Source: Candidatus Hydrogenedentota bacterium | GTDB lineage: Bacteria; Hydrogenedentota; Hydrogenedentia; Hydrogenedentales; SLHB01 | Length of the DNA stretch: 42,299 nt | Direction of reading: 5' to 3' | Assembly (NCBI GenBank): GCA_020849535.1 | Contig: JADLGB010000202.1 | Coordinates: forward strand, 1 to 42,299 | In this document: positions 32,252-41,170 of the stretch, in pieces | Layout: every line of letters starts with the position of its first letter | How positions within the stretch are numbered: position 1 is the first letter of the stretch | Program-made: the position numbers and the translations under genes | The notes under the pieces: model-generated | Database searches by the model: none | Told to the model about the DNA's origin: nothing | Seen by the model: the letters and a program-made list of their open reading frames with translations, nothing else

Positions 32252-34408
32252 TTAGCGCCTCAAGACCAGAAGCAAGGCCTGCTCGATACCAAATACCACA
32301 AGCGCGGCAAGCAGGAGCCAAGGCCACACCGGCAGCCCCTCCAGGAACTGCTCCAGTGTCTGGGGGTCGTTCCCGGGGATGGAGGCGAAGGTCCTCCGGG
32401 ATGCGCGGACCAGTTCCTGCAATTGCTCTTCTGACAGGACGCTCAGGTCGCTTTCGCGCGCATCGACATTGACCGCGGCCACGCCGGCCGTCCGGCCGCC
32501 TTCGCGCAAACGGTAGAATCCAGGCACGGGTGTCTGTGCGAACAGGGCGGTTGTTTGTTCACCTTGGCCTGAGATGGTGGCGGTGACGGCCTCGCCCAGG
32601 GGATTCGTAAACAACACGTCGCCGCCATCGTCCGACAGAGCCGTGGGTGCGCTGGCGGGCTGGCCTACAAGCGATGCGCGGGCCGCGCCTTCGCTCGGGC
32701 GCATGCCTTTCAGTAGCTCATGTACGAAGGGCACGAACACGGTCTTGCGGGCCAGATCGCTGCCTTCGCGCGAAACGTCCATGTTGCACAAAAGAAGGGT
32801 GCCCGCCCCATAGGAGCTGCGGGCCAGGGCGATGTTGCCGTCGTTGTACCGCATGAGGACCTGGCCTTGCCCGCCGATGCGCTCCGTGGCAAGCACACGT
32901 GTGAAGTGGGCTGCGCCCAGGTCATCGTTTTCCCGAAAACGGCGTAGCATGGGTTCATCGAAATTGGCCTCCGCGATGACCGCAAACGTCGGCATCGGCT
33001 GTGAAGCCCCGTAGTCAATCACGCCGTCAAGCGAAAACGGCAACTGGAGCGCGCGTTGTGTGGCTGCCTCCATCATCTGGAGATTCACGCCATCCGCAGC
33101 CTGGGCCAGCACGTACAGCACGGCGCCACCGTCCCTGAGATACTGGGTGAGCGCCTTCGCCATGACCTCGGTAAAGGGCCCCGGCTCTTCGAGTACGGTC
33201 AACTGGGCGCTCGCTGCCAGTTCAGGCGTGAAGGCCGCCTGCGGCACGATGGAAATCCGAAGCGTTCCAAGCGTGTCATTCCGTGCGAGCGGTTCCATGG
33301 CACGCGCGAGGAAGTGCACCGCGGACCGTTCGTCATCGGCCTGCTGCTCCGTCACGAGCAGAACATCTACCCGGTCGGTTATACGCAAGGTGAAGTAGCG
33401 CGTATTGTCGGCGCTGAGTCCATCTTCCGCGATTCGGACCGAGCCTTCAAAAACGCCTCTCTGGCGTGGACGAACGCGAAAACTCGCAGTCGCCGATTCT
33501 CCGGGCTGCACGCTGATGCGCCGTTCCAGCGTGTTGCGGCTGGGCGGTTCCTGCCCTTCGCTCTCGGTACCCGCCTCCTCCAGGCTCAAGGTAACTGGAA
33601 TCTCTTCCGGGGCGCCGCCGTAATTGGCGATCGTGCAGGCAATCTCGATGTCCTCGGTAACCACCGGAGCAGGTGGTTCCACGGTGATCTCCGTAATTGC
33701 GAGGTTCCATGGCCGCGCTTCATTCACGGGGACGAAGACCGTCTCGGCGTCTTCGGGCAGACGGGCGAAATCCACCGAGGCCCAATTCGTGCGTTGGAAA
33801 TCCGACACGAAGTAGAACACCGGCTTGTGGCGCTCGCTGAGTTCCGACTGGCGGACCCCCTCGGCGATCGCCGCATCGATATCGGCGCGTGCGAGCGTCG
33901 CCGACGCCGCTTGCACGTCCCGCTTCAAGTGATACGCGTTGGAGGCCGGAGTTTCGAAGGAGGTTGCGGGCGAGCCCCCGGCCACAATGACGTTGGCCAC
34001 ATCCGCCGGACCCAGGCGGTCGATTATGCGTGTAGCCGCGAGTTGCCCGCGCGCGAAGGGGGTGAAGCCCGTTCCCGAATAGCCCATACTCATGGAGGCA
34101 TCCAGCACAACGGTGACGGTGCGGCCCGCGGATTCCTCGCCGCGCGCGGCCTGCGCGCGCAACACAGGCTTCAGGAACGCCAGGAAGATCAGCAAGACGA
34201 ATGCGGTCCGCAGCAACAACAACAGCACGTCGCGCAGGCGGAACAGACGCGAGTGACTTGCTTCCGCCTTGCGGATGAAGCGCACCGTGGGAAAGACGAG
34301 CCGCCGTGGCGTCCGGCGCGTCAGGAGGTGGACGAGGTACGGCACAAACAGCGCCACACCCGCCGCCGCCAACGCGGGATTGGTGAAGACGATGTTCCAG
34401 AATCCCAT
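32252..34408 (-). CDS. BatA-type membrane protein with VWA domain
   Basis: A 718-residue inner-membrane protein. The N-terminal BatA signature is complete: FTNPALAAAGVALFVPYLVH, TRRTPRRLVFPTVRFI, then a second helix at about 60-80. The VWA metal site is DASMS (103-107). Beta-sandwich and amidotransferase-like regions follow, and the protein ends with a helix (WLLLAALVVFGIEQALLL). In other bacteria BatA/BatB proteins work with MoxR ATPases in envelope maintenance. The start is two bases after the DUF58 stop. A four-aspartate TIDAS-type end of the site was not seen, so metal binding is likely but not certain. Confidence 0.9.
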   Translation of the reverse strand: MGFWNIVFTNPALAAAGVALFVPYLVHLLTRRTPRRLVFPTVRFIRKAEASHSRLFRLRDVLLLLLRTAFVLLIFLAFLKPVLRAQAARGEESAGRTVTVVLDASMSMGYSGTGFTPFARGQLAATRIIDRLGPADVANVIVAGGSPATSFETPASNAYHLKRDVQAASATLARADIDAAIAEGVRQSELSERHKPVFYFVSDFQRTNWASVDFARLPEDAETVFVPVNEARPWNLAITEITVEPPAPVVTEDIEIACTIANYGGAPEEIPVTLSLEEAGTESEGQEPPSRNTLERRISVQPGESATASFRVRPRQRGVFEGSVRIAEDGLSADNTRYFTLRITDRVDVLLVTEQQADDERSAVHFLARAMEPLARNDTLGTLRISIVPQAAFTPELAASAQLTVLEEPGPFTEVMAKALTQYLRDGGAVLYVLAQAADGVNLQMMEAATQRALQLPFSLDGVIDYGASQPMPTFAVIAEANFDEPMLRRFRENDDLGAAHFTRVLATERIGGQGQVLMRYNDGNIALARSSYGAGTLLLCNMDVSREGSDLARKTVFVPFVHELLKGMRPSEGAARASLVGQPASAPTALSDDGGDVLFTNPLGEAVTATISGQGEQTTALFAQTPVPGFYRLREGGRTAGVAAVNVDARESDLSVLSEEQLQELVRASRRTFASIPGNDPQTLEQFLEGLPVWPWLLLAALVVFGIEQALLLVLRR

Positions 34409-34410
34409 GC

Positions 34411-35385
34411 TTACAGCGTGCTCCGGCGCAGGAGATACTTCTGTAGGACATCGTGGTACGGTGTCGCCGTGTTCACGAGGTTGTAATCGATGTTGCGCGC
34501 ACGAGCCGAGGAAGCCATCCCGTTGATGAACGCATTCAACTGCTTCTTATAGGCCTCGGCAATGTCGGCAGGGCGCGACGTGACGGTTTCGCCCGTCTCG
34601 GCATCGATGAAGTTCACGCTGTCCAGCGGCGGCAGGTCCACCTCGTAGCGGTGCAGCACGTGGAACAGGATGATCTCGAAGCGGCGGTGCCGGTACATAT
34701 CCAGGGCCTGGAAGATCGACTCCGGCTCGTCCAGGAGATCCGAGACCAGCACGAGCAGGCCGCGTCTGCGGTGCAACGCATAGGCGTCGCGCAGCACCTG
34801 CGATACGGAAGTCTTGCGTCCCGGCCGCTGCTTTTCGAGCACGTTCAGGATGCTGTAGAGATGGGGAAACGTACTGCCGGGCGCCACGTGCGCGTTGACC
34901 TTCTCGTCAAACAGGGTCAGGCTTACGCGGTCGCCTTGTTTAATCATAACATACGCAAGCGCAGCGGCGAGGTACGATGCGTATTCGAGTTTGGACAGTT
35001 CCTTCGTGGGAAAGAAGGCGTTGAACTCCTTGCCGCCATAGCCCATGGAGGCGCTGCGATCCACGAGGATGTGGCAATTCAGATCGGTTTCGCGCTCGAA
35101 GAGTTTGACGAAGTAGCGGTCCGTGCGCGCATAGGCTTTCCAGTCGATGCTGCGAATTTCATCGCCGGGGTAGTACTCGCGATAGTCCACGAATTCCGCC
35201 GCCGAGCCTTTGTATGGCGATTTGTGCCGGCCAGCGTAGGCCCCTTCCACGATGAGGCGCGCGGCGAACAGCAGGTTCTTCAGGCTGCGAAGTTCGTCGG
35301 GGCTGAGGTATTTCCACTCTCGGGCGCCCGAACGGACCCCTTTGGGTGTGGGAGCTTTCACAGGCAAAGGCGGAGGCTGGGCCAT
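34411..35385 (-). CDS. DUF58 protein (VWA-like), MoxR partner
   Basis: A 324-residue soluble protein of the DUF58 family. It has the hallmark YREYYPGDEIRSIDWKAYAR (68-87) followed by VKLFERE, and a VWA-like metal site DRSAS (109-113) in HILVDRSASMGYG. SDLLDEPESIFQAL and the downstream HVLHRYEVDLPP match the family. It begins six bases after the MoxR stop. DUF58 proteins are thought to be recruited to or remodelled by MoxR ATPases, linking the ATPase to the membrane VWA proteins encoded next. Confidence 0.95.
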   Translation of the reverse strand: MAQPPPLPVKAPTPKGVRSGAREWKYLSPDELRSLKNLLFAARLIVEGAYAGRHKSPYKGSAAEFVDYREYYPGDEIRSIDWKAYARTDRYFVKLFERETDLNCHILVDRSASMGYGGKEFNAFFPTKELSKLEYASYLAAALAYVMIKQGDRVSLTLFDEKVNAHVAPGSTFPHLYSILNVLEKQRPGRKTSVSQVLRDAYALHRRRGLLVLVSDLLDEPESIFQALDMYRHRRFEIILFHVLHRYEVDLPPLDSVNFIDAETGETVTSRPADIAEAYKKQLNAFINGMASSARARNIDYNLVNTATPYHDVLQKYLLRRSTL

Positions 35386-35390
35386 AAGGG

Positions 35391-36413
35391 TTACTTCCCT
35401 TTGTAGTCGGGCTCCTTCACGGTGCGCAGGAGGCGCGCGATAATCTGGGCCGGAGTCACTCCTTCACCCGTGGCCTTGTAGTTCGGCAAAATTCGATGCA
35501 GAAGTACGGGCGGCGCCACCGCACGCACTTCATCGCAGGAAGGAGAGGGCTTGCCCCGCATGAGCGCGAGCGTCTTCGCGCCGAGCACAAGATACTGTGA
35601 CGCGCGCGGGCCCGCGCCCCATTCGACGTACTCATTGACGAACGCATCCGCGCCTTCCACTTCCGGGCGCGACGCCCGGGCCAAGTCGATCGCGTATTCA
35701 AGCACGTGGTGCGACACCGGCACGCGCCGCACTAGCGCTTGATACTGGAGTACCTCTTCTTTGGTGAAGATGGTTCTCACAGCCGGGGTGTCCGCGGTGG
35801 TCGTTTCATCCACGATGCGCAATTCTTCCTCACGGCCCGGGTAGCCAATATGAATGCTGAACATGAAGCGATCGAGCTGGGCTTCCGGAAGCGGGTAGGT
35901 GCCTTCATGCTCGATGGGATTCTGCGTGGCCATGACGAAAAACGGCGTCGCCAGGTGGTACGTGTGGCCGGCGGAGGTAACGGTATACTCCTGCATGGCC
36001 TCCAAGAGGGCAGCCTGCGTCTTGGGCGGGGTGCGGTTGATCTCGTCCGCCAGGATCAGGTTGGCGAAGAGCGGCCCCTTCACAAACGTCATCACGCGCT
36101 GCCCCGTGGCCGGATCGGTCTGAAGAATCTCCGTGCCGGTGATATCCGAGGGCATAAGATCCGGCGTGAATTGGATACGCTTGAAGTCCCACCCCAAGGT
36201 CTGCGCGAGGGTCTTTACGAGCAGCGTCTTCGCAAGACCCGGCACCCCGATAATGAGGGCGTGGCCGCGCGCAAACAGCGCGGTCAGCAGTTCGCCGATG
36301 ATGCGGTCCTGACCGACAATTACCGAGTGAATCTCCTGCACGAGTTCCCGGTGTTTGCGCGCAAACTCCCCGGCCAACTCGACGTCAGCGCCCAGCAGGG
36401 TTGTTGTTGCCAT
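35391..36413 (-). CDS. moxR: MoxR-family AAA+ ATPase
   Basis: A 340-residue AAA+ ATPase. Walker A is GVPGLAKT (56-63), Walker B LILADE (119-124), sensor 1 is in ATQNP (162-166), and the arginine-containing QLDRFMF follows. The MoxR hallmark YPLPEAQLDRF is intact. MoxR proteins act as chaperone-like remodellers of VWA partners. I start at ATG 36413; the frame can be extended to 36446 but that leader holds a GGGGCC/GGCCCC hairpin and lacks a ribosome site. First gene of the operon running to 24578. No convincing sigma-70 promoter was found in the 103 bases upstream. Confidence 0.96.
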   Translation of the reverse strand: MATTTLLGADVELAGEFARKHRELVQEIHSVIVGQDRIIGELLTALFARGHALIIGVPGLAKTLLVKTLAQTLGWDFKRIQFTPDLMPSDITGTEILQTDPATGQRVMTFVKGPLFANLILADEINRTPPKTQAALLEAMQEYTVTSAGHTYHLATPFFVMATQNPIEHEGTYPLPEAQLDRFMFSIHIGYPGREEELRIVDETTTADTPAVRTIFTKEEVLQYQALVRRVPVSHHVLEYAIDLARASRPEVEGADAFVNEYVEWGAGPRASQYLVLGAKTLALMRGKPSPSCDEVRAVAPPVLLHRILPNYKATGEGVTPAQIIARLLRTVKEPDYKGK

Positions 36414-36516
36414 GCTCTCAGCCTTCTGGGGCCTGTCCGGCCCCATGTGTTGTCACCATGCGCGTACGCGATGACGCGCCTTTCGTCGTCAAGGGTAACA
36501 AGAGGTCCGCACCGCT

Positions 36517-38811
36517 TCAAGGCGCGTGCCACAGTACAGGGGCCGGAATAGGCTGCCGCCCGATGCCGGGCCCCTCATACTGAATCTCGAGGGAGAATTT
36601 CCCTCCTGAATTAAAATACTGCACTTGGATTGGGTGAAGTCCTTTCGCAAGCGGAAGCGCCCCGGTCTTGCTGGTTGATCCGTGCAGTCCGTCATGGTTG
36701 ATGAGTTCGCGTCCCGCGATGAACAGCTTGCTGCCATCGTTGGACGTGCACGCGAACGCGTATAGGCCGTCTTCAGGCACCTTGAGGTACCCGGAGAATA
36801 CCAGCCCAAACAGCTCCGGATGCTCGGTGACGTCGCAGCCAATCGTGCCCGCGATGCCCGACCGGGCCGGCGTGAGGCCCGCGAAGTCCGGCAGGGCTTC
36901 CCACGCGCCCTCGTAGTACGAAAACATCAGGCCCGCCGCCTTCTGGGGCACGCTGGCAGCGGGGATGAGCTGTTCGTTCGTGACGGCAAGCAGTTGCTCG
37001 AGGTCCTGCCGGTAGAGGTCCAGCGACCCGTTTTGTTCGCGCAGATTAGTGACGCCATTCCGGGTCGCCACGTCCAGAAAACCCTTGATACGCCGCACGA
37101 AATCGGGCCGCAGCATCGACGTGTGGGTGCCCTTATCGTACATGTACATGGCCACGCCTTTCGCCCGGGTGCGCTCGATGATCGCAAAATCCACACTGAG
37201 GCGCGCGCACTTCACGCGCTCGAGTGTCGCGGCATCGTCGCTGACGGCGGCCTCCGCCTGGTCCCACAGCTTGTCGGCCTTCTTCAGGACCGCATCGTTT
37301 AGCACTTCATGGTCTGGCCCGATCCAGATGTTCATGTGGATGTTCTTCTTGTCAACCCGGTCGTGGAGCAGATCGATGTACTTCCGGATGGGCTTGGCCG
37401 CCTTGCCATAGACCCCATCGAGAAACTCATCCATGGCCGTGTCCTCGTCATAATCCGGATTCCACAGGAACTTCGCGTTCAGGTACCCACTCAAGGGCGA
37501 TAGCTCGCCGTTCAGCGTCGTATACACATCTTGTTCAAAGATGCCCTTCACGTTGTGCTCCGCGTAGAAGCGGATGTTGTCGTTGCGGACGCGCAGGTTC
37601 GGGTAGGGCGTGAAATAGTTCGCGAATGAGGTGTCGTAGTTCCACACCCACAGGCGGTCGCACACCTTGGACCAGTCTTCGACATCCTTCACGAAAGATC
37701 TGTTCTCTTCGCTGTCACAATCCACAAAAGGATGCGCAAAACAGCACTCGATGCTGCACAGCCGGATGATGACGTTCGGCTCGGGCCGCATGGTCTTCGG
37801 GGCCTTGCGCGTATACTGGTAGGCGAGCGTATCGATCAGCTTGTCCGGAAACTCGGCCGCGATACCCGCGGCGACCTGATTGACCAGCGAAAGCACAGGC
37901 GCCATTTGCGTCCCTTCCGCTTCCGCAAGCGCGGTGCAGGCCTCGCACTGGCAATAGTTGTACCAGTCGTTCTGGGATACCGAGAACACCGTGGACTCGG
38001 GATGCTCCGCCATGCGCTTGCGCACTTCTTCCGTGACAATGCGGACCACGTCCGGATTCGTGCAGCACAACTGCGAGCGATCCTTCAGGCGCTTGCCATC
38101 CACAAGCGAGTAGTACTCCGGATGCTGGTCGTAGTACTGCTCCGGAGGCACAAGACCTTGAAAGGTGTGCACGAAGCCGAAGTAGGTCACTTTCCCGCCG
38201 TGCTTCTCCTCCAACCGCGCCGCGCTGCTGTTCATGCGGTTGCGCGCGGCCCAGTCGCCGTCTTGGCAGTCGGACACAAAGGGTTCGCGGTATTCGAGCG
38301 GCGGAACCACGCGCTCGTCCAGCGGCGGAATCGTCAGATTGGGGATCTTGGGAATCCTCGAAACATCCGGCGTGAACCAGCGGCAGCCGAGGTGATCTTC
38401 GAGGAGACCGTAGACGCCGTAGAGAATGCCGCGCTGCTGGCTTCCCGCAATCACGAGGCGGTTAGCATCGGACCTCAAAACGTACCCCTCAGTGCCGAGC
38501 GACGCGATGTCCACACCGTCCAATAGGGCTTGCGCGCCTCGCACTTCTCCAACGATGATGGCATTCTCCGGCGCATTGGGATAGTTGTTGACAACGGACA
38601 CCTGCGCGCCGGTGATTTCGCTTAGGAACCGCTGCAATTCCTGGCCCGCATACAGCGTAGACGGCGACGCGTTCGGGGGCGTGGCAATGATGGCCAAGGC
38701 GGTGTTTCCCTTGGATAGAACCAAGCCCTGTTTCTCCCCGCCCTTGAAATGCGCGCAGCCCGCGACGGCGATGACCGCGCAGATAATCGCCAACCCCCTG
38801 AGGTGCCTCAT
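36517..38811 (-). CDS. DUF4838 lipoprotein with C-terminal PA14-like domain
   Basis: A 764-residue lipoprotein (lipobox AVAGC, Cys19). The N-terminal part resembles the non-catalytic domain of alpha-glucuronidases/hexosaminidases (YAGQELQRFLSEITGAQV, VLRSDANRLVIAGSQQRGIL, YGLLEDHLGCRWFTPD). The DUF4838 barrel-like body follows (VFSVSQNDWYNYCQCEACTA, WNYDTSFANYFTPYPNL). Residues about 645-764 look like PA14 (DGLYAFACTSNDGSKLFIAG, LHPIQVQYFNSGGKFSLEI). The set suggests an outer-surface enzyme or sensor acting on acidic polysaccharides; no activity is established for DUF4838. ATG 38811 has GGAGA about seven bases upstream. It stops about 100 bases before the MoxR start, so it might be transcribed into that operon. 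Confidence 0.87.
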   Translation of the reverse strand: MRHLRGLAIICAVIAVAGCAHFKGGEKQGLVLSKGNTALAIIATPPNASPSTLYAGQELQRFLSEITGAQVSVVNNYPNAPENAIIVGEVRGAQALLDGVDIASLGTEGYVLRSDANRLVIAGSQQRGILYGVYGLLEDHLGCRWFTPDVSRIPKIPNLTIPPLDERVVPPLEYREPFVSDCQDGDWAARNRMNSSAARLEEKHGGKVTYFGFVHTFQGLVPPEQYYDQHPEYYSLVDGKRLKDRSQLCCTNPDVVRIVTEEVRKRMAEHPESTVFSVSQNDWYNYCQCEACTALAEAEGTQMAPVLSLVNQVAAGIAAEFPDKLIDTLAYQYTRKAPKTMRPEPNVIIRLCSIECCFAHPFVDCDSEENRSFVKDVEDWSKVCDRLWVWNYDTSFANYFTPYPNLRVRNDNIRFYAEHNVKGIFEQDVYTTLNGELSPLSGYLNAKFLWNPDYDEDTAMDEFLDGVYGKAAKPIRKYIDLLHDRVDKKNIHMNIWIGPDHEVLNDAVLKKADKLWDQAEAAVSDDAATLERVKCARLSVDFAIIERTRAKGVAMYMYDKGTHTSMLRPDFVRRIKGFLDVATRNGVTNLREQNGSLDLYRQDLEQLLAVTNEQLIPAASVPQKAAGLMFSYYEGAWEALPDFAGLTPARSGIAGTIGCDVTEHPELFGLVFSGYLKVPEDGLYAFACTSNDGSKLFIAGRELINHDGLHGSTSKTGALPLAKGLHPIQVQYFNSGGKFSLEIQYEGPGIGRQPIPAPVLWHAP

Positions 38812-38935
38812 GATCGATTCTCCAACGTTTGCGCCGCACGCGACGCGCCGGTTCCTCATACGGGTTCAGCTTATGTTTCAGAGGCCGGGAATGTCCAGAC
38901 CGGGTCCCCGGCATCCCGGGACTGTACCTGATTGA

Positions 38936-38965
38936 AGATCTGAGATCTGAAAGATCTGAGATCTC
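38936..38965. repeat. AGATCT-rich short repeat
   Basis: AGATCTG occurs three times, followed by AGATCTC, spaced 7 or 9 bases apart. AGATCT is itself palindromic. It lies in the 194-base gap between folC and the DUF4838 gene. A GC-rich stem with CCGGGTCCCCGG is near 38900, but no U-tract is seen. Confidence 0.7.
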
Positions 38966-39005
38966 AAATCCCCAACCAGGATGCGGCCCAAGCACCTCGG
39001 CTGTT

Positions 39006-40277
39006 TCAGAATCGCAGTGGCGCCACGCCGTAGCGGTCCATCAGAATTCGGCGCGCCTGACCCGCCGTAAAAATGGAACCGGTGATAACCAGGGGCCGTT
39101 CCGCGGAAGCCGCGGCGATGCCTGCGGCGATGGCGGACTCGAGGGTCTCAAAACAGCGGTGGGGCCGCCCCGCGGCCGCAACCTCCAGCGCTGAGATCTC
39201 GGCGGCCCGGCGCCCTTCGTAGCGCGTCAGGATGAGGTCCGCCGCGACGCAGTCGAGTTCACGAATCATCGCGGCCGCATCCTTGTCGGAGGACACCGCC
39301 AGCACGGCCACGCACTGCTTCAGCTCGGCGGCCAGGCGCCGCACCCCAGCGGGGTTGTGGGCGACATCGAGGATCACGGGCGGCGCATCTATCACTTTCT
39401 CCATGCGGCAAGGCCAGCGGGCGCCGGCGAGACCCGAGCGAGCCGCTTCCTCGTTCACGCGCGGGAAGGTGGACTGCAAGACCCCGGCCAATGCCAGGGC
39501 CGTTGCGGCATTCTCGCCCTGGTATCGCCCTGCAAGGGCGAGTGGCGCTTCCGCGATGTGCCAAGTGCCACCGTCGAAGTCAATCGCGTGGGCAAACGGA
39601 TCCTCACCGCGCAACCGATAGTGAAAATCTCTTCCGAGGCGAAGCACGGGGCTGCCATCGGCGTCCGCGCGCTCCTGAATGACGCGCAGCGGAGCGGGCT
39701 GTTGTTCCGCGACCACGACCGGAACCTGCGGCTTGATGATCCCCGCCTTCTCGAATGCGATGGCCTCGACCGTGGTGCCCAGGTACTGCATGTGCTCGAG
39801 GTCGATGTTCGTGATGGCGCAGGCGACCGGCTCGACGACGTTCGTGGAATCGAAGCGTCCGCCCATGCCCACTTCCACGACGGCCACATCAACGGCCTCC
39901 TTCTCAAACCAACGAAACGCCACGGCCGTGCACAGTTCAAAGTAGGTCGGCGGATGAGGCATCTCCTGCGCCAGCGCCTGGAAGTACGCAAGCTGCTTAT
40001 CCAGTTCGTCGGGTGCTATGGGGATCCCGTCGAGTACGAAGCGCTCTTCGAGATCGAGTAGATGAGGACTGGTGAAACGGCCCACGCGATAGCCCGCGGC
40101 TTGAAGGATGGAAGCGAGCATGGCCACCACGCTCCCCTTGCCGTTCGTCCCGGCAACGTGCACAACGGGATAGCGGCGGTGCGGGTCGCCTGCGGCGTTG
40201 AGCAGAAAGCGGATGTTATCCAGGCCCAACTTGATGCCGTGGAACTCAAGACTGGCCAGGTAGTCGCGCGCGTTCAC
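39006..40277 (-). CDS. folC: Bifunctional folylpolyglutamate/dihydrofolate synthase
   Basis: A 423-residue Mur-ligase-family enzyme that adds glutamate to dihydropteroate and/or folates in the cytoplasm. The P-loop GTNGKGS lies at 43-49, TSPHLLDLEERF follows, FELCTAVAF and VGMGGRFDSTNVV mark the family, and DVAHNP is the C-terminal domain motif. Length is normal for FolC. The start is GTG 40277, overlapping the accD stop (GTGA), so translation is coupled. accD and folC are neighbours in many bacteria, which supports the assignment. Confidence 0.95.
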   Translation of the reverse strand: MNARDYLASLEFHGIKLGLDNIRFLLNAAGDPHRRYPVVHVAGTNGKGSVVAMLASILQAAGYRVGRFTSPHLLDLEERFVLDGIPIAPDELDKQLAYFQALAQEMPHPPTYFELCTAVAFRWFEKEAVDVAVVEVGMGGRFDSTNVVEPVACAITNIDLEHMQYLGTTVEAIAFEKAGIIKPQVPVVVAEQQPAPLRVIQERADADGSPVLRLGRDFHYRLRGEDPFAHAIDFDGGTWHIAEAPLALAGRYQGENAATALALAGVLQSTFPRVNEEAARSGLAGARWPCRMEKVIDAPPVILDVAHNPAGVRRLAAELKQCVAVLAVSSDKDAAAMIRELDCVAADLILTRYEGRRAAEISALEVAAAGRPHRCFETLESAIAAGIAAASAERPLVITGSIFTAGQARRILMDRYGVAPLRF

Positions 40278-41125
40278 TGCGGCGCGAGATACGCGAGGAG
40301 CTTGCCCAGAACGCTACGCATCTCGGTCCGGCTCACGATTTGGTCCACGTAGCCGTACTCGTGCTGGTACTCCGCCGATTGGAATCCTTCCGGCAGCTTG
40401 ACTTTCAGCGCTCCTTCAATGAGGCGGGGCCCCGCGAATCCGATGTGGGCGTGCGGTTCCGCCAGGATGATGTCGCCGAGACTCGCAAAGCTCGCCCAGA
40501 CACCGCCCGTGGTCGGATGCGTCAAGACCGAGATGAACGGCACGCCCGCCGCGTTCATGGCGCGGACGCCATCCGCGGTCTTAGCCATCTGCATGAGACT
40601 CAGGATGCCTTCCATCATGCGGGCGCCCCCGGAGGACGAAAAGACAACCATGGGAAGCCGCTCACGGACCGCGTCGTCCGCGGCCCGGCAGAACTTTTCG
40701 CCCAGCGCGGAGCCCATGCTTCCGCCCAAGAAACCGAATTCCATCGCACCGAGCACGGTCCGGGTGTTTTCGATCGAGGCGAATCCCGTCACGATGGCCT
40801 CGGTCATGCCCGATTTCTCTGTGGACTCTTTCACCTTCTTGGGATACGAGTAAGAGGTCTCTTCCACGACGAAGCCGAGGGGATCCGCGGATTGCAGGCC
40901 CATGTGGGTTTCTTGAAACGACCCCGGGTCGACAAGGAACTCGATGCGCTTTCTCGCGCCGATGCGGTGGTGGTAGTCGCAGTGCGTACAGACTTGCTGA
41001 TTCTCGTCGATTTCTTTGCGCGTGACGGCCTGGTTGCAGCCGGGGCACTTCATCCACATGCCGTCCGGCACCTGGCTCTTGCGCCCGATGACCGAAACAA
41101 AGCGTCGTCGTTTAAGGAAAGGCAT
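40274..41125 (-). CDS. accD: Acetyl-CoA carboxylase carboxyltransferase subunit beta
   Basis: A 283-residue subunit that, with AccA, transfers the carboxyl group from biotin to acetyl-CoA in fatty acid synthesis. The N-terminal zinc finger has Cys27, Cys30, Cys46 and Cys49 (CPGC and CTHC). The crotonase-like core is complete: GSMGSALGEKF, FSSSGGARMMEG, LTHPTTGGVWASFASLGDI and GFAGPRLIE. I use ATG 41125 (AGGAA upstream) rather than the longer frame. It lies 45 bases after the zinc-ribbon gene and overlaps folC. accA is not in the window. Confidence 0.96.
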   Translation of the reverse strand: MPFLKRRRFVSVIGRKSQVPDGMWMKCPGCNQAVTRKEIDENQQVCTHCDYHHRIGARKRIEFLVDPGSFQETHMGLQSADPLGFVVEETSYSYPKKVKESTEKSGMTEAIVTGFASIENTRTVLGAMEFGFLGGSMGSALGEKFCRAADDAVRERLPMVVFSSSGGARMMEGILSLMQMAKTADGVRAMNAAGVPFISVLTHPTTGGVWASFASLGDIILAEPHAHIGFAGPRLIEGALKVKLPEGFQSAEYQHEYGYVDQIVSRTEMRSVLGKLLAYLAPQ

Positions 41126-41170
41126 TCGTACAGTTCCTGCTAAAGGACCGCCGGCAGGGCGCAATCGGCG

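Noticed and set aside
33056..34486. A 476-codon plus-strand frame opposite the BatA-type gene
   Set aside because: No recognisable domain; the opposite strand carries complete BatA and VWA motifs.
36492..36520. Sigma-70 promoter for the MoxR operon (TTGAAG, 17 bases, TACCCT on the minus strand)
   Set aside because: The -10 matches only three of six positions and overlaps the stop of the preceding gene; too weak to annotate.
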